DNA of 64,000 bases, from NCBI GenBank assembly GCA_030272155.1, contig CP126196.1:2728001-2792000 (forward strand). The letters are read 5' to 3'. Position 1 is the first letter of the stretch. Every line of letters starts with the position of its first letter. The notes below the pieces were generated by a model, which saw only the letters and a list, made by a program, of their open reading frames with translations, did not search any database and had not been told where the DNA came from. The DNA comes from Tetradesmus obliquus. Taxonomy: Eukaryota > Chlorophyta > Chlorophyceae > Sphaeropleales > Scenedesmaceae. The position numbers were made by a program, and so were the translations under genes. Below, piece after piece: positions 1 to 10,374 of this stretch.

Positions 1-3000
1 GCAGCAGCAGCAGCAGCAGCGCCAACGCCCGCAGCCGCAGCAGCAGCTGCTGCAGAGCCGGAGGTGAGCGCTTCGGCTGCTGTGGCTGATGCAGGGGATG
101 ACGACAGCAGCGATGCAGGCGACATTCCAGAGCTGGTGGATGCAGAGAATGAGGCAGACAATGCCATGGAGCTCGGCGACACGCCAGCTGAGGCAGATGA
201 GCAGCCAGCAGCAGCAGCAGCAGTGAAGCAGTCAGCAGCGAGTGCTCAGGCCACCAAGAAGAAGGCAGCAGCAGCAGCAGCAGCAGATCCAAAGCAGCAG
301 CAGCAGCAGCAGCAGGAGAAGGGCAAGAAGCAGGAGCAGCCTGCAGCAGCAGCAGCAGCAGCAGCAGCAGGCCAGGCGCAGCAGCTGGTTGCTGCTGGCG
401 CTGCTGCTGCTCCTGCTGCTGCCAAGGCTGCTGCTGCCGAGGAGGTCGCTGTCGACGCTGCTGCCGCCAAGCCTGCAGAGGCTCCCAAGGCTGCTGCAGA
501 CAAGGCAGACGCTGCTTCTGCCAAGTCAACAGAGGCTCGCAAGCAGGAAGAGGAGCAGCGCAAGGCTGCTGAAGCTGAGGCCAAGGTGGCGGAGGCGAAG
601 CAGCGCAAGGAGGCGGCAGAAGAGGCGGAGCGCAAGGCTGCTGAGGTGAGCCTGGATATTTCCAAATATGTTTACTTTGTAGTCCAAAATATAAGTCACA
701 ATATGTAACAAACAAGGCACATTTCTTCTTTTCTAGGGCGGCTGAACTAGGCAATGTGCTGTGTGCGCACAACACTTGGTGTTTCGCGCAGTGTGGTGTC
801 CTGTGTGGCTGCGAGGTGCAGTGTGGGGTGTGCAGTAGCAGTGAGGGGCTGCCTGAACAGGTGGGGGCTGGCACATGTATGTGTCCAGGCGGCTGATGAG
901 GCTGGCGCAGCAGCAGCTGGTTGGGAGGGGGCTTTTCCAAGCATCAGGCCTAGTGTTCACGTTTTGCAGGATGTGGTGTTGGTTGGGGCTGCAAGATGCA
1001 GTGCGGGGCAGGAGTGTGCGGCAGCGTGGATAGGTGTGTAGCTGGCTCTGTCTGGCCTTCCATTCGTAACAGGAACAGGCCAGTCGTCGAATCCACCCAT
1101 CTATGTGGGCATTACAGCAAAGAACAATGGGGCTGATGCTGCTGCTACAACAAGGGCTTCCTACGCAACAGTAGCATGTCACAAGGCGGTGTTCCTGTGT
1201 CTCAAGTGTTTTGTGCCTTGCTGTGCTGCAGATGATGCAGAAGCTGCTGGCGCTGCAGATGATGAAAACAGATGTTGTTTCAAGCAGTAGCATGTCACTT
1301 TCTGTTTCTCTTTTTCACATGTTGTGAACCTGCTGCTGTGATGTAGATGATGCAGAGGCTGCTGGTAGAGGAGGAGGCGTGGAAAATAGTCTGCTTTGTG
1401 GCGTACCTCTGCGGAAGCAATAGTGTGCCACGTCGCTGTATTTCTCACAAGTTGTAAACCTGCTGCTGTGCTGCAGATGATGCAGAAGCTGCTGGCAGAG
1501 GAAGAGGCAGAAAAGGAGCGGCAGCGGCTGGAGCAGGAGAAGAAGGACAAGAAGAAGAAGAAAAAGGAGAAGCAGAAGGAGAAGAAGAAAGCTTCAGCAG
1601 GAGGGGCCGAGGGCGATCAGGATGCAGACATCGACACAGAAGCAGCAGCAGCAGCAGCAGCAAAGACAGCGGCTGCAGAGGCTAGCAGCAGCGCTGCTGC
1701 AGCTGCAGCTGGGAGCAGCAGCAGTGCGGCTGCAGCTGAGGCCGGCAGCAGCAGCGGGGCAGCAGCACCTGCTGCGCCTGCCGCACCTGCCGCTGCAAAT
1801 GACAAGAAGAGTAAGAAGGCAGCAGCAAAGGAGGCAGCAAGGGCTGAAGCAGCAGCAAAGGCAGAAGCAGCAGCAGCCAAGGCAGAAGCTGCGGCGGCAG
1901 CAGCAGCAGCAAAGGAGAAGGGTAAGGCCCCTGTGTCCAAGGTATCTGCTGCAGAAGCAGCAGCAGAGCTGATTGCGCAGCAGCATCGGCTGCAGGAAGA
2001 GAAGGAGGCGGCAGCAGCAGCAGTGCGCCAGAAGGAGGCAGCAGCAAAGGCAGCAGCAGCAAAGGCTGAGGCTGCAGCAAGGGCAGAAGCAGAGCGACTG
2101 CAGCGGCAGCAGCGCGAGCAAGAGGAGGCAGCAGCAGCAGCGGCAGCAGTAGCAGCAGCAGAGGAGCGGCAGCGCATGGATCTCATGGCAGCAGCGCAGC
2201 AGGCAGCACTTGAGGTGCAGCAGCAGCGGGTCACTTCACCAGCAGCAGCATCCTCATCTGCTGCTGCAGCTGCCGGGCATGCCGGCTCAAGTGCAGCAGC
2301 AGCAGCAGCAGCGCGGCGCTTCCCTCTGCCTGGCATTTACCCCTCTAACACTGTGTATGCGCAGCTGCACATCCCCAATGGCAGTGTGGCTGCTGCTGCT
2401 GTACGCCCCAGCCAGCGTGACTTTGAGCTGGGGAAGGTTGCAGCAATGGAGCGAGCACAGGCCGCGCTGCGGGCAGCGCAAGCAGGTACAGCAGAGCATG
2501 CAGCAGCACTTGCAGCACAGCAGGCAGCAGCATTGGAGGTGCGCAGCGCGCCTGTGCCAGCAGCAGTACCTGGCATGCCGCCTGGCTATGCACCACCAGC
2601 AGCAGCAGTGCCAGCAGCGATGGCGCACCTGCCGCCGCACCTGCAGTATGCGCAGCAGCGGTCAGTGCAGCAGCCAGCTGCGCCTGGTGCAGCAGCGGCA
2701 GCAGCAGTGCCGCAGGGTGGCCTGAGGCCAGCTGTGCAGCTGCCGCCGCACTTGGCACACCTGCCGCAGTTTGCACACCTGCGTGCAGCAGCAGGGCCGC
2801 CAGCAGCAGCAGCAGCAGCGCCAGCGCAGCCGGCTGCGAGCATGCCGCCTGCTCCGCTGCCCTTCCATGCGCCAGTGCCTGTGGCTGCCGCCCCAGCAGC
2901 AGCAGCAGCAGCAGCAGCACCTGGCTTCCCTGCAGGCGCGCCAGATCAGCAGCAGCAGCAGCAGCATGTGACGGCAATCCTGGCAGCGGCAGCAGCCAAG

Positions 3001-3240
3001 GACAAGGCGCTGCAGGAGCAGCAGCAATCGAAGTCAAAGAAGTCAAAGTCAAAGCCAGCTGTTGATGAGCACCATGACAACGAGTGCGTGGTGTGCATGG
3101 AGCGCACGATTGAGGTGATGCTGCTGCCCTGCAAGTGCTTCAAGCTGTGCACGGTGTGCAGCGATGACATCAAGGCCAAGCAGCAGCCCTGCCCGTGGTG
3201 CAGGAGCGTGGTGACCACCCACCTGCGCGTGCGCATGTAA
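1..3240 (+). CDS. Ala-rich coiled-coil protein with C-terminal RING-type finger (5' partial)
   Basis: Two exons are visible, 1-645 (open at the left edge) and 1477-3240, joined in phase at GCTGAG|GTGAGC and GCTGCAG|ATGATG. The N-terminal part is acidic, then Ala-, Gln- and Lys-rich. Charged heptad-like stretches (about 530-645 and 1480-1600) look like coiled coil, and the middle is Ala/Gln/Pro low complexity. The last 55 codons hold a zinc finger: ECVVC near 3088, PCKCFKLCTVC near 3127 and CPWC near 3193. In the RING family this end-of-protein arrangement usually means an E3 ubiquitin ligase. The position normally filled by His in a C3HC4 RING (PCGH) is Cys here. Family assignment is good; a ligase role is inferred. 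Substrates and location cannot be read from the sequence. The intron carries two decayed copies of the second exon's 5' end. Confidence 0.8.
1228..1500 (+). repeat. Tandem 5'-end copies of RING-gene exon 2
   Basis: The acceptor plus exon start (gcagATGATGCAGAAGCTG) occurs near 1229, decayed near 1345 (gtagatgatgcagaggctg) and intact at 1477. The units are roughly 115-130 bp and share intron text such as tgttgtgaacctgctgctgtg before the AG. Only the last copy runs into the full exon. Confidence 0.8.
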
Positions 3241-4871
3241 AGGTGGGCAGTCTAGCATGAAACATGCAAAGCTGCGCACCTTCAAGCATTGGTTTACAGG
3301 GCATGTAGTGTGTGCAGCGAAAGCGAGATTAGCGTGCTGGTGTGGCTCGTGTTGGTGCTGCAGCAGCAGCAGCAGCTGCAGCAATGAATGCGGCGTGGTG
3401 CTGGTGCTGCAGATACGCCGGGCAGGGTTGGTTTGTAGTGTCAGAGTCCCTTGCTGCAGCGCTGCTGACACCTGCTGGCAAAGTGGTGATGGAGGGTTGA
3501 TAATGCTCACCCAGTGACGTGCAGCTGCTGCGCTGTGGTAGCACAGGATGTTCTACACCTGTTTTGCTGCGAGCTGTTACAGCAGTGCGCAGCTGTCACA
3601 GCTGTCACGGTGACAGCAGTGCGCAGCTGTCGACATTGAGATTACCATTTGCTTGCAAGCGTGCGAGTGTGACAGCGGTGCGCAGCTGTGGCGGCAGTGC
3701 GCAGCCGTGGCAGAAGATAACGCAGCGACCCAGGCTGTTTGATCAGCTGTGATGAGCACATGCATCTGCATATGCCGTGTTGCACCTGCGGCGCGGCGGT
3801 GCAACAGCCATTGCTGGGTGGCCACCTCAAGCTGTGCAGTGCCGATGAGCTGCAACTTGAATTTGCTTCAATGCGGCTGAAGCACACAAGTGCTGTTGGT
3901 GCTGCATCAGGAATGTGTGCCTTGTATGGGCAGCATGTGTGGTGCAGTTGTGAAATGGCACTCGCTGGAGATATGGGTGGGCCTGACGGAAACTTTCCAT
4001 CTCTGCAATCGCCATGGAATTGCATGGAAAGCAACTGGCATGCGTTTGGCAGCTGGTGTCCGCTCATTGGTATGGCATGTTCGTACCCTCAGAGCTGGGC
4101 TGTGTGTTGAAATGTTACATGGATGCAGTCAGCTCTCAGTTTTGGCAGGCTCATGGAATCATTAAACCAGCTGGCATAAGCAATCGGTGCTGAGCAGGCC
4201 TGACTCAGGCTTGGGAGGCAGGGTGTCAGTATTCAATTGGGTGTCAGGCTAGTGCTGTAGGGCCGCACTGTTTTCAAGCCAAAACGCCCACAATATCGCT
4301 TATGTTTGTCCAGGGGAGTGTCCATGGGAGTGGCGTGCGGAGTGGCACGCCGTGGGCTATCCTGTGGGGCTCGCAGCAGCCTGGCTGTACAGCTTGGCAC
4401 CTGATGTATTGCCGCCGACTTGATGCAGGGCCGTTCATGTGCACCTCAGAACTTACATGAATGTATAAGCACGCTGGTAGCACTTTTTAGCCAATGGGCC
4501 AACCACAAAGTGTCCCGGTCCGGCCGAGGTGCCATGACCATTTCAAGCAGCTTTGTAACGCTAACCATCTCAAATGTTTTCCCAAATTAGACATTTGAAG
4601 TGCACGGCAGGGAGGACCTGTGGCGGTGCAAACACAAATAACAAGATCTATCGTTGGGAACTGCCATGTCTCGCTATTCCAACACTGCACAGCACCTTAC
4701 GAGTGGTTGCTGTAATCATTAAGGAGACGCGCGACCGAGAACGCCAACCGCACCACGCGCCCAGCACACCCAATCACTCACCTGGCCCCGAGTGTTCGCG
4801 TTGTCAATTGCTGCAGGATCGCATTAGTCTATTTTATTGTTGTAATCGTTATTAACGTGTCAGTGGCAGCC
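3241..4871. other. Intergenic region, RING 3' side to FLU promoter
   Basis: No gene was recognised; open frames here are short and without family features. It holds a small cluster of repeats at 3571-3710, otherwise nothing distinct. Confidence 0.5.
3571..3710. repeat. Short interspersed direct repeats with a hairpin
   Basis: The word cagcagtgcgcagctgt and close variants occur four times (about 3580, 3613, 3672, 3690). Between the first two, at 3601-3617, gctgtcac-g-gtgacagc forms a perfect 8-bp-arm hairpin. Confidence 0.7.
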
Positions 4872-7800
4872 ATGCAGAGCTGCATTGGGCGCACCAGGGG
4901 CGCCCCAAGCCTGGCAAAGCAATCCAAGCCCAGCAGGGCGCAATGCCTTGCTGTAAGGGCCACAGCAGAGCCTCAACAGCCTATTAAGCAGTCTGGACGC
5001 CGTGCCATGCTGGGCATGGCTGGCCTGGCTATTCTAGCTGGCACTGCTGCTGCTCCAGCTCAGGCAGGAGAGCCATTCCTGGCATCCACTGGAGGCAAGG
5101 GCTTCTTGGCAGATGAGGAGCAGAAGCTGCTGAACCTGCGTATTCAGGCGGAGTCCGAGGCCCGCAGGGAGATCCAGGCAGAGCGGGAGAAGCTGGAGGA
5201 GGAGGCCCGGCGCTCACAGGTGGGCATGTCAGGACACTTATGCTTGCAGGAAACCTGCCATGGGACTTCGGCATGATTGCTTGGTAGTATGTACTCTGGC
5301 TCCTTGCAGCTGCGTCGCTTGGGCTGCAGTTGGATGGCAGTGAGAGTTGTGTACGGCAGACACAGCAGCAGTACAGACGTGAGCTCAGCTGCGCCACTGG
5401 CCAGTTGCCCTGGGCTGCCAGCTTGATACCACGCGTGTCGGCTGCACTCATATTGGTTGTGGCGCAGCGAGTTATGCAAGCTGGGCGCTATCAACAGCAG
5501 GCTTGCACTCCACTGTACGGCATCAGCTCTGCTGGTGTGCGTGCAGAGCCTGACTGCCGCAGACTGGCAAGCTGTGCGCCACGCCCGTTTCTCACCTAGG
5601 GCACTCACAACAGCTGATCCATCTGTCGCACAACCACCCCTCAGATCGGCAAGCTGTGCGCCACACCGTATGGCATCGACGTCGTGGGCATCACTGAGTT
5701 CATTGCTCTTGTGGGCGCGCTGATGTTCTGACACAGAGTGGTTGACATGTTGCCGCTTATTGTAATGCTACCGCCTGCCCCCCGCCACAGATCAGCAAGC
5801 TGTGCGCTACGCCTTATGTGATTGACATCGTGGGCATCACCAAGGTCATCGCGCTGGTGGGCTACCTAGCGTTCAAACGGCTCTGTTGACATGGACTCAT
5901 CTTCCTGCCATGCTGCCGCCCGTTTCACCTCATTTCAACCGCAGATTGGCAAGCTGTGCGCTACGCCGTGTGGCATTGACATCGTGGGCATCACCGAGTT
6001 CATTGCGCTGGTGGGCGCGCTGGTGCCCTGCACCGCCCTGACACAGAGTGTTCAACAGGCTGTTCTTTATCGTAATGCTGCCGCACCACAGATCGGCAAG
6101 CTGCGCGCCACACCCTCTCTCTACCCGATACATCCACAAACCTGATCTGTATTTGTCTGCCATCCTCCTTATGCAGATCGGCAAGCTGTGCGCCACCCCC
6201 TATGGCATTGATATTGTGGGCATCACCGAGTTTATCGCGCTGGTGGGCGCGTTGGTGGGCGGCATTACGGCGCGGCAGCGCAAGGCGGAGCTGGAGCGGC
6301 TCAACGAGCAGTTGCGCAAGATCAACATGAGCCTGCGGCAGCAGGCGCGCGCGGGCACAGTGTACGCGCCAGGTAGGTTTTAGGGTGTATTCAAATGGTT
6401 TGTTTTGGGGTGTGAAGAGAGCGGGTGCAAGATTAACGTGCGCCTGCGGCAGCAGGCACGCGCGGGCACAGGGCACGCGCCAGGTGTGTTTCGGCTGCCT
6501 GTTCAGGGGCGTTGTTTGGTTGTGAGTGACCGCATAGCTACAGGATGCGGCACTGTGCGCAGTGGTAGAGGGGGCACCGTGGCACACCAAGTGCGGCAGC
6601 TACTTCTGTCAGGCCCGGCGGTGCGCGCGGTCATTCGGCCTGCTATGCTGTGTTGTGCAGTAGTGGAAGCTGCAGTCTGCTGCATGGTGTGTGTTGCAAG
6701 TCCTACGCGAGTGTGTGAGTATTTATGCTAATCAGTCAAATGCAACCTTTCCTTTGACGTGCAGGTCTGTCATATGCTCCGCCAGTCGGCGGCAACGGCA
6801 ATGGCATGCCATCCAGCAACGGCGCAACAGCAGTAGCGGAGCCTATGGGCATGCAGACCGTAACAGCCACAGTCACTGCGCCGCCGCCGCCAGCAGTCAG
6901 CAGCGCGGCGCCTGCAGCAGCACCCAGCGTAGCACCTGCGCCTGACAAGACGCTGTTCTCAATGGATGAGGAGGAGATGACCAGCGACCAAATACAATGC
7001 AGGTGGGTGCATTACCGTAAACATTATCATGCTGTGTCTGTGTTTCGCCATGTTGCCTAGGCCATAACACAGTCTGCATGCTTGTTGCTCAATGGATCAG
7101 GAGGAGATGACCAGCGACCACATACAGTGCAGGTGTGCATAGATTTTGGCATGGTTCGTGTGCTTCAAGCCGCTGCACATCATACTCAGGGCTGCCGGAT
7201 GTATGCGTGCAGCATCGTTGTTCAGCCAGCAACCTCCTCCTGCATCCTGCTCCCTGGTGAAGCCTGGTGCCTGCTGCTGTTGCTCCTGCTCATGCCGAAT
7301 GCTGTATTTCTGGGACGCGCTCATATGCTCGCGCTGCATGCGGGCAAGTGCTTCCTCAATTGCAACCACAGCACCATCACCCAGCCACCCACATCTCATA
7401 ACATGCCGCCTGCTGCTGCTGCTGCTGCCACTGCCTCCCGCATTCTTGTTATCACCGCCAGGGACGCGCTGCGCGCGGGCAATCAGCACCATTTCAGTTC
7501 TCACTGTCCTCATGCATGCTGTGCCCTTCCCAACAATTACTCATGCTGTGCGCTGCCGCTTGCTGCTGCAATTTCGCGTCCCCAGGGACGCGCTGCGTGC
7601 GGGCAAGCGCTTCCTGAAGGAGGCCAACGGCAGCGCTGCCATGGTGCGCTTCGAGAAGGCGCTCATGCTGTCCATGGCGCTGGACAACAAGGTGGGTGCG
7701 TGAGGCAAAATGGGTTGCGCAGGTCATGTTGCGCCAGTAGACAGCAGTGGGCCAGCAGCTTGTGCTTTGTGAGAAGGCGCTCAAGCTGTCCATGGCGCTG

Positions 7801-9114
7801 GACAACATGGTGGGTCCATGAGGCAGAATCGGTTGCGTAGGTCATATGTTGCGCCAGTAGAAAGCAGTGGGGCAGCAGCTTGTGCTTTGTGAGATGGTGC
7901 TCAAGCTGTCCATGGCGCTGGACAACATGGTGGGCCCCCGCCATCAACTTGATCATTGTCTTCACACAGTTTGTTCATATCATCACATACACGGCAGTGG
8001 GCCGGCAGTTTGCAGTGGGACTGCGCTTTGTGCATTACTAGCTTCGGGTGTAATTCTTGAGCATATGAGCTAATGCAGAGCAGTCAAGCAAAGCAGCAGG
8101 AAGCAGCAGCCATGGTCGCCTTTCATTGGTCCTAGGGCTCGACTGTTTCTTGTTGTGTGTGTGCTGTATATTGTGCTGCAGGTCCAGGAGCGCCGCGCCA
8201 CGCGCGGGCTGGCTGCTGCTGCGCGGCTGCAGGGCCAGTACCGCAACGCCATCAAGCACCTGGAGCGCGTGCTGGAGATCAGCCAGCAGATGCGCGAGTA
8301 CACAGGTGGGTGTACTACATAACTACATGTTGGGAGCCACCTACTACATCTGTTTGGGCTCATTCGGTGACATGCTGCTGCGCTTCACCAGTTCAGTTCG
8401 ATACACAGCTGTACAGTGGCTGATAGCGGTGTTGCATGCACGCCATGCCATCAATGTAAGGTATGGGTTGGTTGATAACATGTTGTTGACACAGCTGTAG
8501 CATTCGGCTGTGCGCGCGATGCATCCGCTGCAGGCGACGCTGACGCGTACGGCACCCTTGCCAACAGCTCTGGTTTGGTCACATGTTTCTGGCCCTTTGC
8601 TGATCACAGGCTGATCACATTCGACCTACTGTGTGTGCTGCTGCCGTGCAGGTGACGCTGATGCGTATGGCACCATTGCAGACTGCTACACCGACCTGGA
8701 TGAGTTTGAGAAGGCGGCAGCATACTACGACAAGTACATCCAGGTGGGGCCCAGTGTTGCCGCACAGCATGGATACAACCCTGCATCACAAAGCAGGCTA
8801 GATGCTGGTGATAGATACAAAGTGCACACGTCTGGCAGTGTTAAAACACAGGTATAGACGAAATAAAAGCAGGTGCAAGCACGTGATTTGTCACCCGGCA
8901 GCTGCTGTAGTGCACTAGGGTGCAAGCTGAAAGCGAGCAGTGCAGCACCACAGGTGCCAGTGCTCGGGGACCAAGATGTTGTTCTGTGTGCCGAGTTTGA
9001 GGCTGTGTTCTGTTGCATGCTGATCGAACGGCTTAGGCTTTTTCCATCCTCAACTGCTGCCACGCTGCGCTGCTTGTCCTGCTGCAGTGCATGGCCAAGG
9101 ATGGACCTGTCTGA
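4872..9114 (+). CDS. FLU: FLU-like chloroplast TPR protein, negative regulator of tetrapyrrole synthesis
   Basis: Seven exons: 4872-5219, 6177-6372, 6765-7002, 7586-7691, 8182-8305, 8652-8743, 9088-9114 (376 aa; phases agree). The N-terminus looks like a plastid transit peptide, followed by RRAMLGMAGLAILAG, a hydrophobic segment. A coiled coil follows (about aa 85-116), then the conserved hydrophobic stretch DIVGITEFIALVGALVGG with a second charged helix. After a Pro/Ala-rich linker come TPR units (YRNAIKHLERVLEISQQM; ADAYGTIADCYTDLDEFEKA). This order matches plant FLU and Chlamydomonas FLP, membrane-bound plastid proteins that restrain glutamyl-tRNA reductase. The start is the first ATG with the transit-like sequence. 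The tiny last exon (CMAKDGPV) is the least certain. The gene is packed with partial exon copies. Confidence 0.85.
5563..6260 (+). repeat. Six tandem 5'-end copies of FLU exon 2
   Basis: Copies of cag|ATCGGCAAGCTGTGC begin at 5563, 5645, 5791, 5945, 6092 and 6177; the last is the full exon. Three (5645, 5791, 5945) extend through the GITEFIALVGAL region, while 5563 and 6092 are short. Spacings are 82, 146, 154, 147 and 85 bp. The 5791 and 5945 copies carry substitutions. Confidence 0.9.
6318..6484 (+). repeat. 3'-end copy of FLU exon 2
   Basis: The exon end at 6318-6372 (gcaagatcaacatgagcctg ... gcgccag|gtagg) recurs at 6425-6485 (gcaagattaacgtgcgcctg ... gcgccag|gtgtg), downstream of the true donor. 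Confidence 0.85.
6957..7135 (+). repeat. 3'-end copy of FLU exon 3
   Basis: ctcaatggatgaggaggaga ... atgcag|gtgggtgcat (ending 7002) recurs as ctcaatggatcaggaggaga ... gtgcag|gtgtgcat, ending near 7133, downstream of the true donor. Confidence 0.85.
7311..7929 (+). repeat. 5'-end and 3'-end copies around FLU exon 4
   Basis: Exon 4 (7586-7691) is preceded by copies of its start, gggacgcgctgcgcgcgggc, near 7461 and a decayed one near 7311. It is followed by two copies of its end (aaggcgct..gctgtccatggcgctggacaacatg|gtggg), ending at 7809 and 7929. The downstream donors are spaced 118 and 120 bp. Confidence 0.85.
8534..8690 (+). repeat. 5'-end copy of FLU exon 6
   Basis: cag|gcgacgctgacgcgtacggcacc at about 8534 duplicates the true exon start at 8652 (cag|gtgacgctgatgcgtatggcacc), 118 bp upstream. 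Confidence 0.85.
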
Positions 9115-10374
9115 GTGGAGTGGCTTCAAACAGCGATGAACAGACTGCTGTGCAAGCAGTTTGGCAGCACTGATGCAGGCTTTCAGCAGTGTGAACGAGT
9201 GCAAACCTTGGCTGTCCCAAGAACAGCAGCATTGGACGCACTTTCGGCGTGCAGACCAAGCTGGTTTGGTTGCAGCACCTTCAGCAACAGAGCCTGCACA
9301 GCGTAGGCTGCAGCGCAGTACAGCTGCTGCATAGAGGGACCCCGCTGTTGTCGTGCTGCGCCTGCACCAGTATCAGCAGCAGAGAGAAGCACAGCAGATG
9401 GGCCGTCTTTGAATTGCTGTTGCAGCACATACCTCTGGTGGGGGGAGTGTGCTGCAGTTTGGGCGCATGCCTAGTCGGGCTGTCCTGCTGTAGCACGACG
9501 CATGTGTGGCATGGATTTATCTGGCGTTCTTATTCTAGCACTGACAGTTGACGCAGGGAGGGCGGCATGACTACATTGCAGCTGCAGTGCTGTATGTGCT
9601 TGTTGACGTAGTGCGGATGGGCTGCATGGGGTCATCTGCATGGCAGATGCAGCACTCTTGCTGGTGCTCGTGTGTTGGTTGTTGCTTTGTAATTTTATCG
9701 TCGTTTACATGCTCACACGTTAGGCTTTCATGCGTCCAGGACCTGATCAATGGTAGAGCTGTGCACTGACCAGCATGCGAGAAATACTATGCTGCAGTGC
9801 TCCCTGTCCCATTAACAAGTAGGTTTTGGAGGCCGAAGATCGTGCCCACTGCGTGATGGGCTCGCGTTGCTCAGCAGCAGCTGTCAAGCAGTAACTGGTA
9901 GTGACAGTTGTCAGTCACTGTCATGACATGTTTACGTACTACTGGTGGCACATGTCTCTGAAACACGCGACTGTACGTTCACTTGTTGATCGCGTGCGAA
10001 CACGGCCTGTCACCACAGTGCATGTCAAGTTGTCCGGCACTCTCACTTCAAGCAGGCTGAAGTCGCGCATGGTCTTTTAGCAGCGATCAACATCACATTA
10101 CACTTCATCAAAGTCTTATAGCAGCGTTTCCTACCAGCTCACTACCCTTCGCCGTCGCTTGCTGCACATCGCCTGTTTAGCTCTGTTGCTTTGACACGCA
10201 CTGCCCGGTCTGGCTGCTTGTGGCGCAAATATCCTTTAGTGTCGATTTCAACACCATTACGTTGCGAGCAGCCTAACCCAGCAGCCTCGGCCCGCACCTA
10301 CTAGTCAGCAGCCCCTCAGGCTGCTGCAGCAGCAGCCCTAGTCCCCAGCCGGCGCAGCAGCGCCCGCAGGAGCC
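9115..10374. other. FLU 3' region and MAK16 promoter region
   Basis: No gene was recognised. A TGTAA word at 9688-9692, used as poly(A) signal in Chlorophyceae, could end the FLU transcript. About 10170-10374 would be promoter and leader of the next gene; I see no clear TATA box. Confidence 0.4.

Noticed and set aside
1617-2336. Long minus-strand frame rich in Ala and Ser
   Set aside because: It is the complement of the CAG/GCA-rich RING exon; trinucleotide runs open all frames. It has no family signature.
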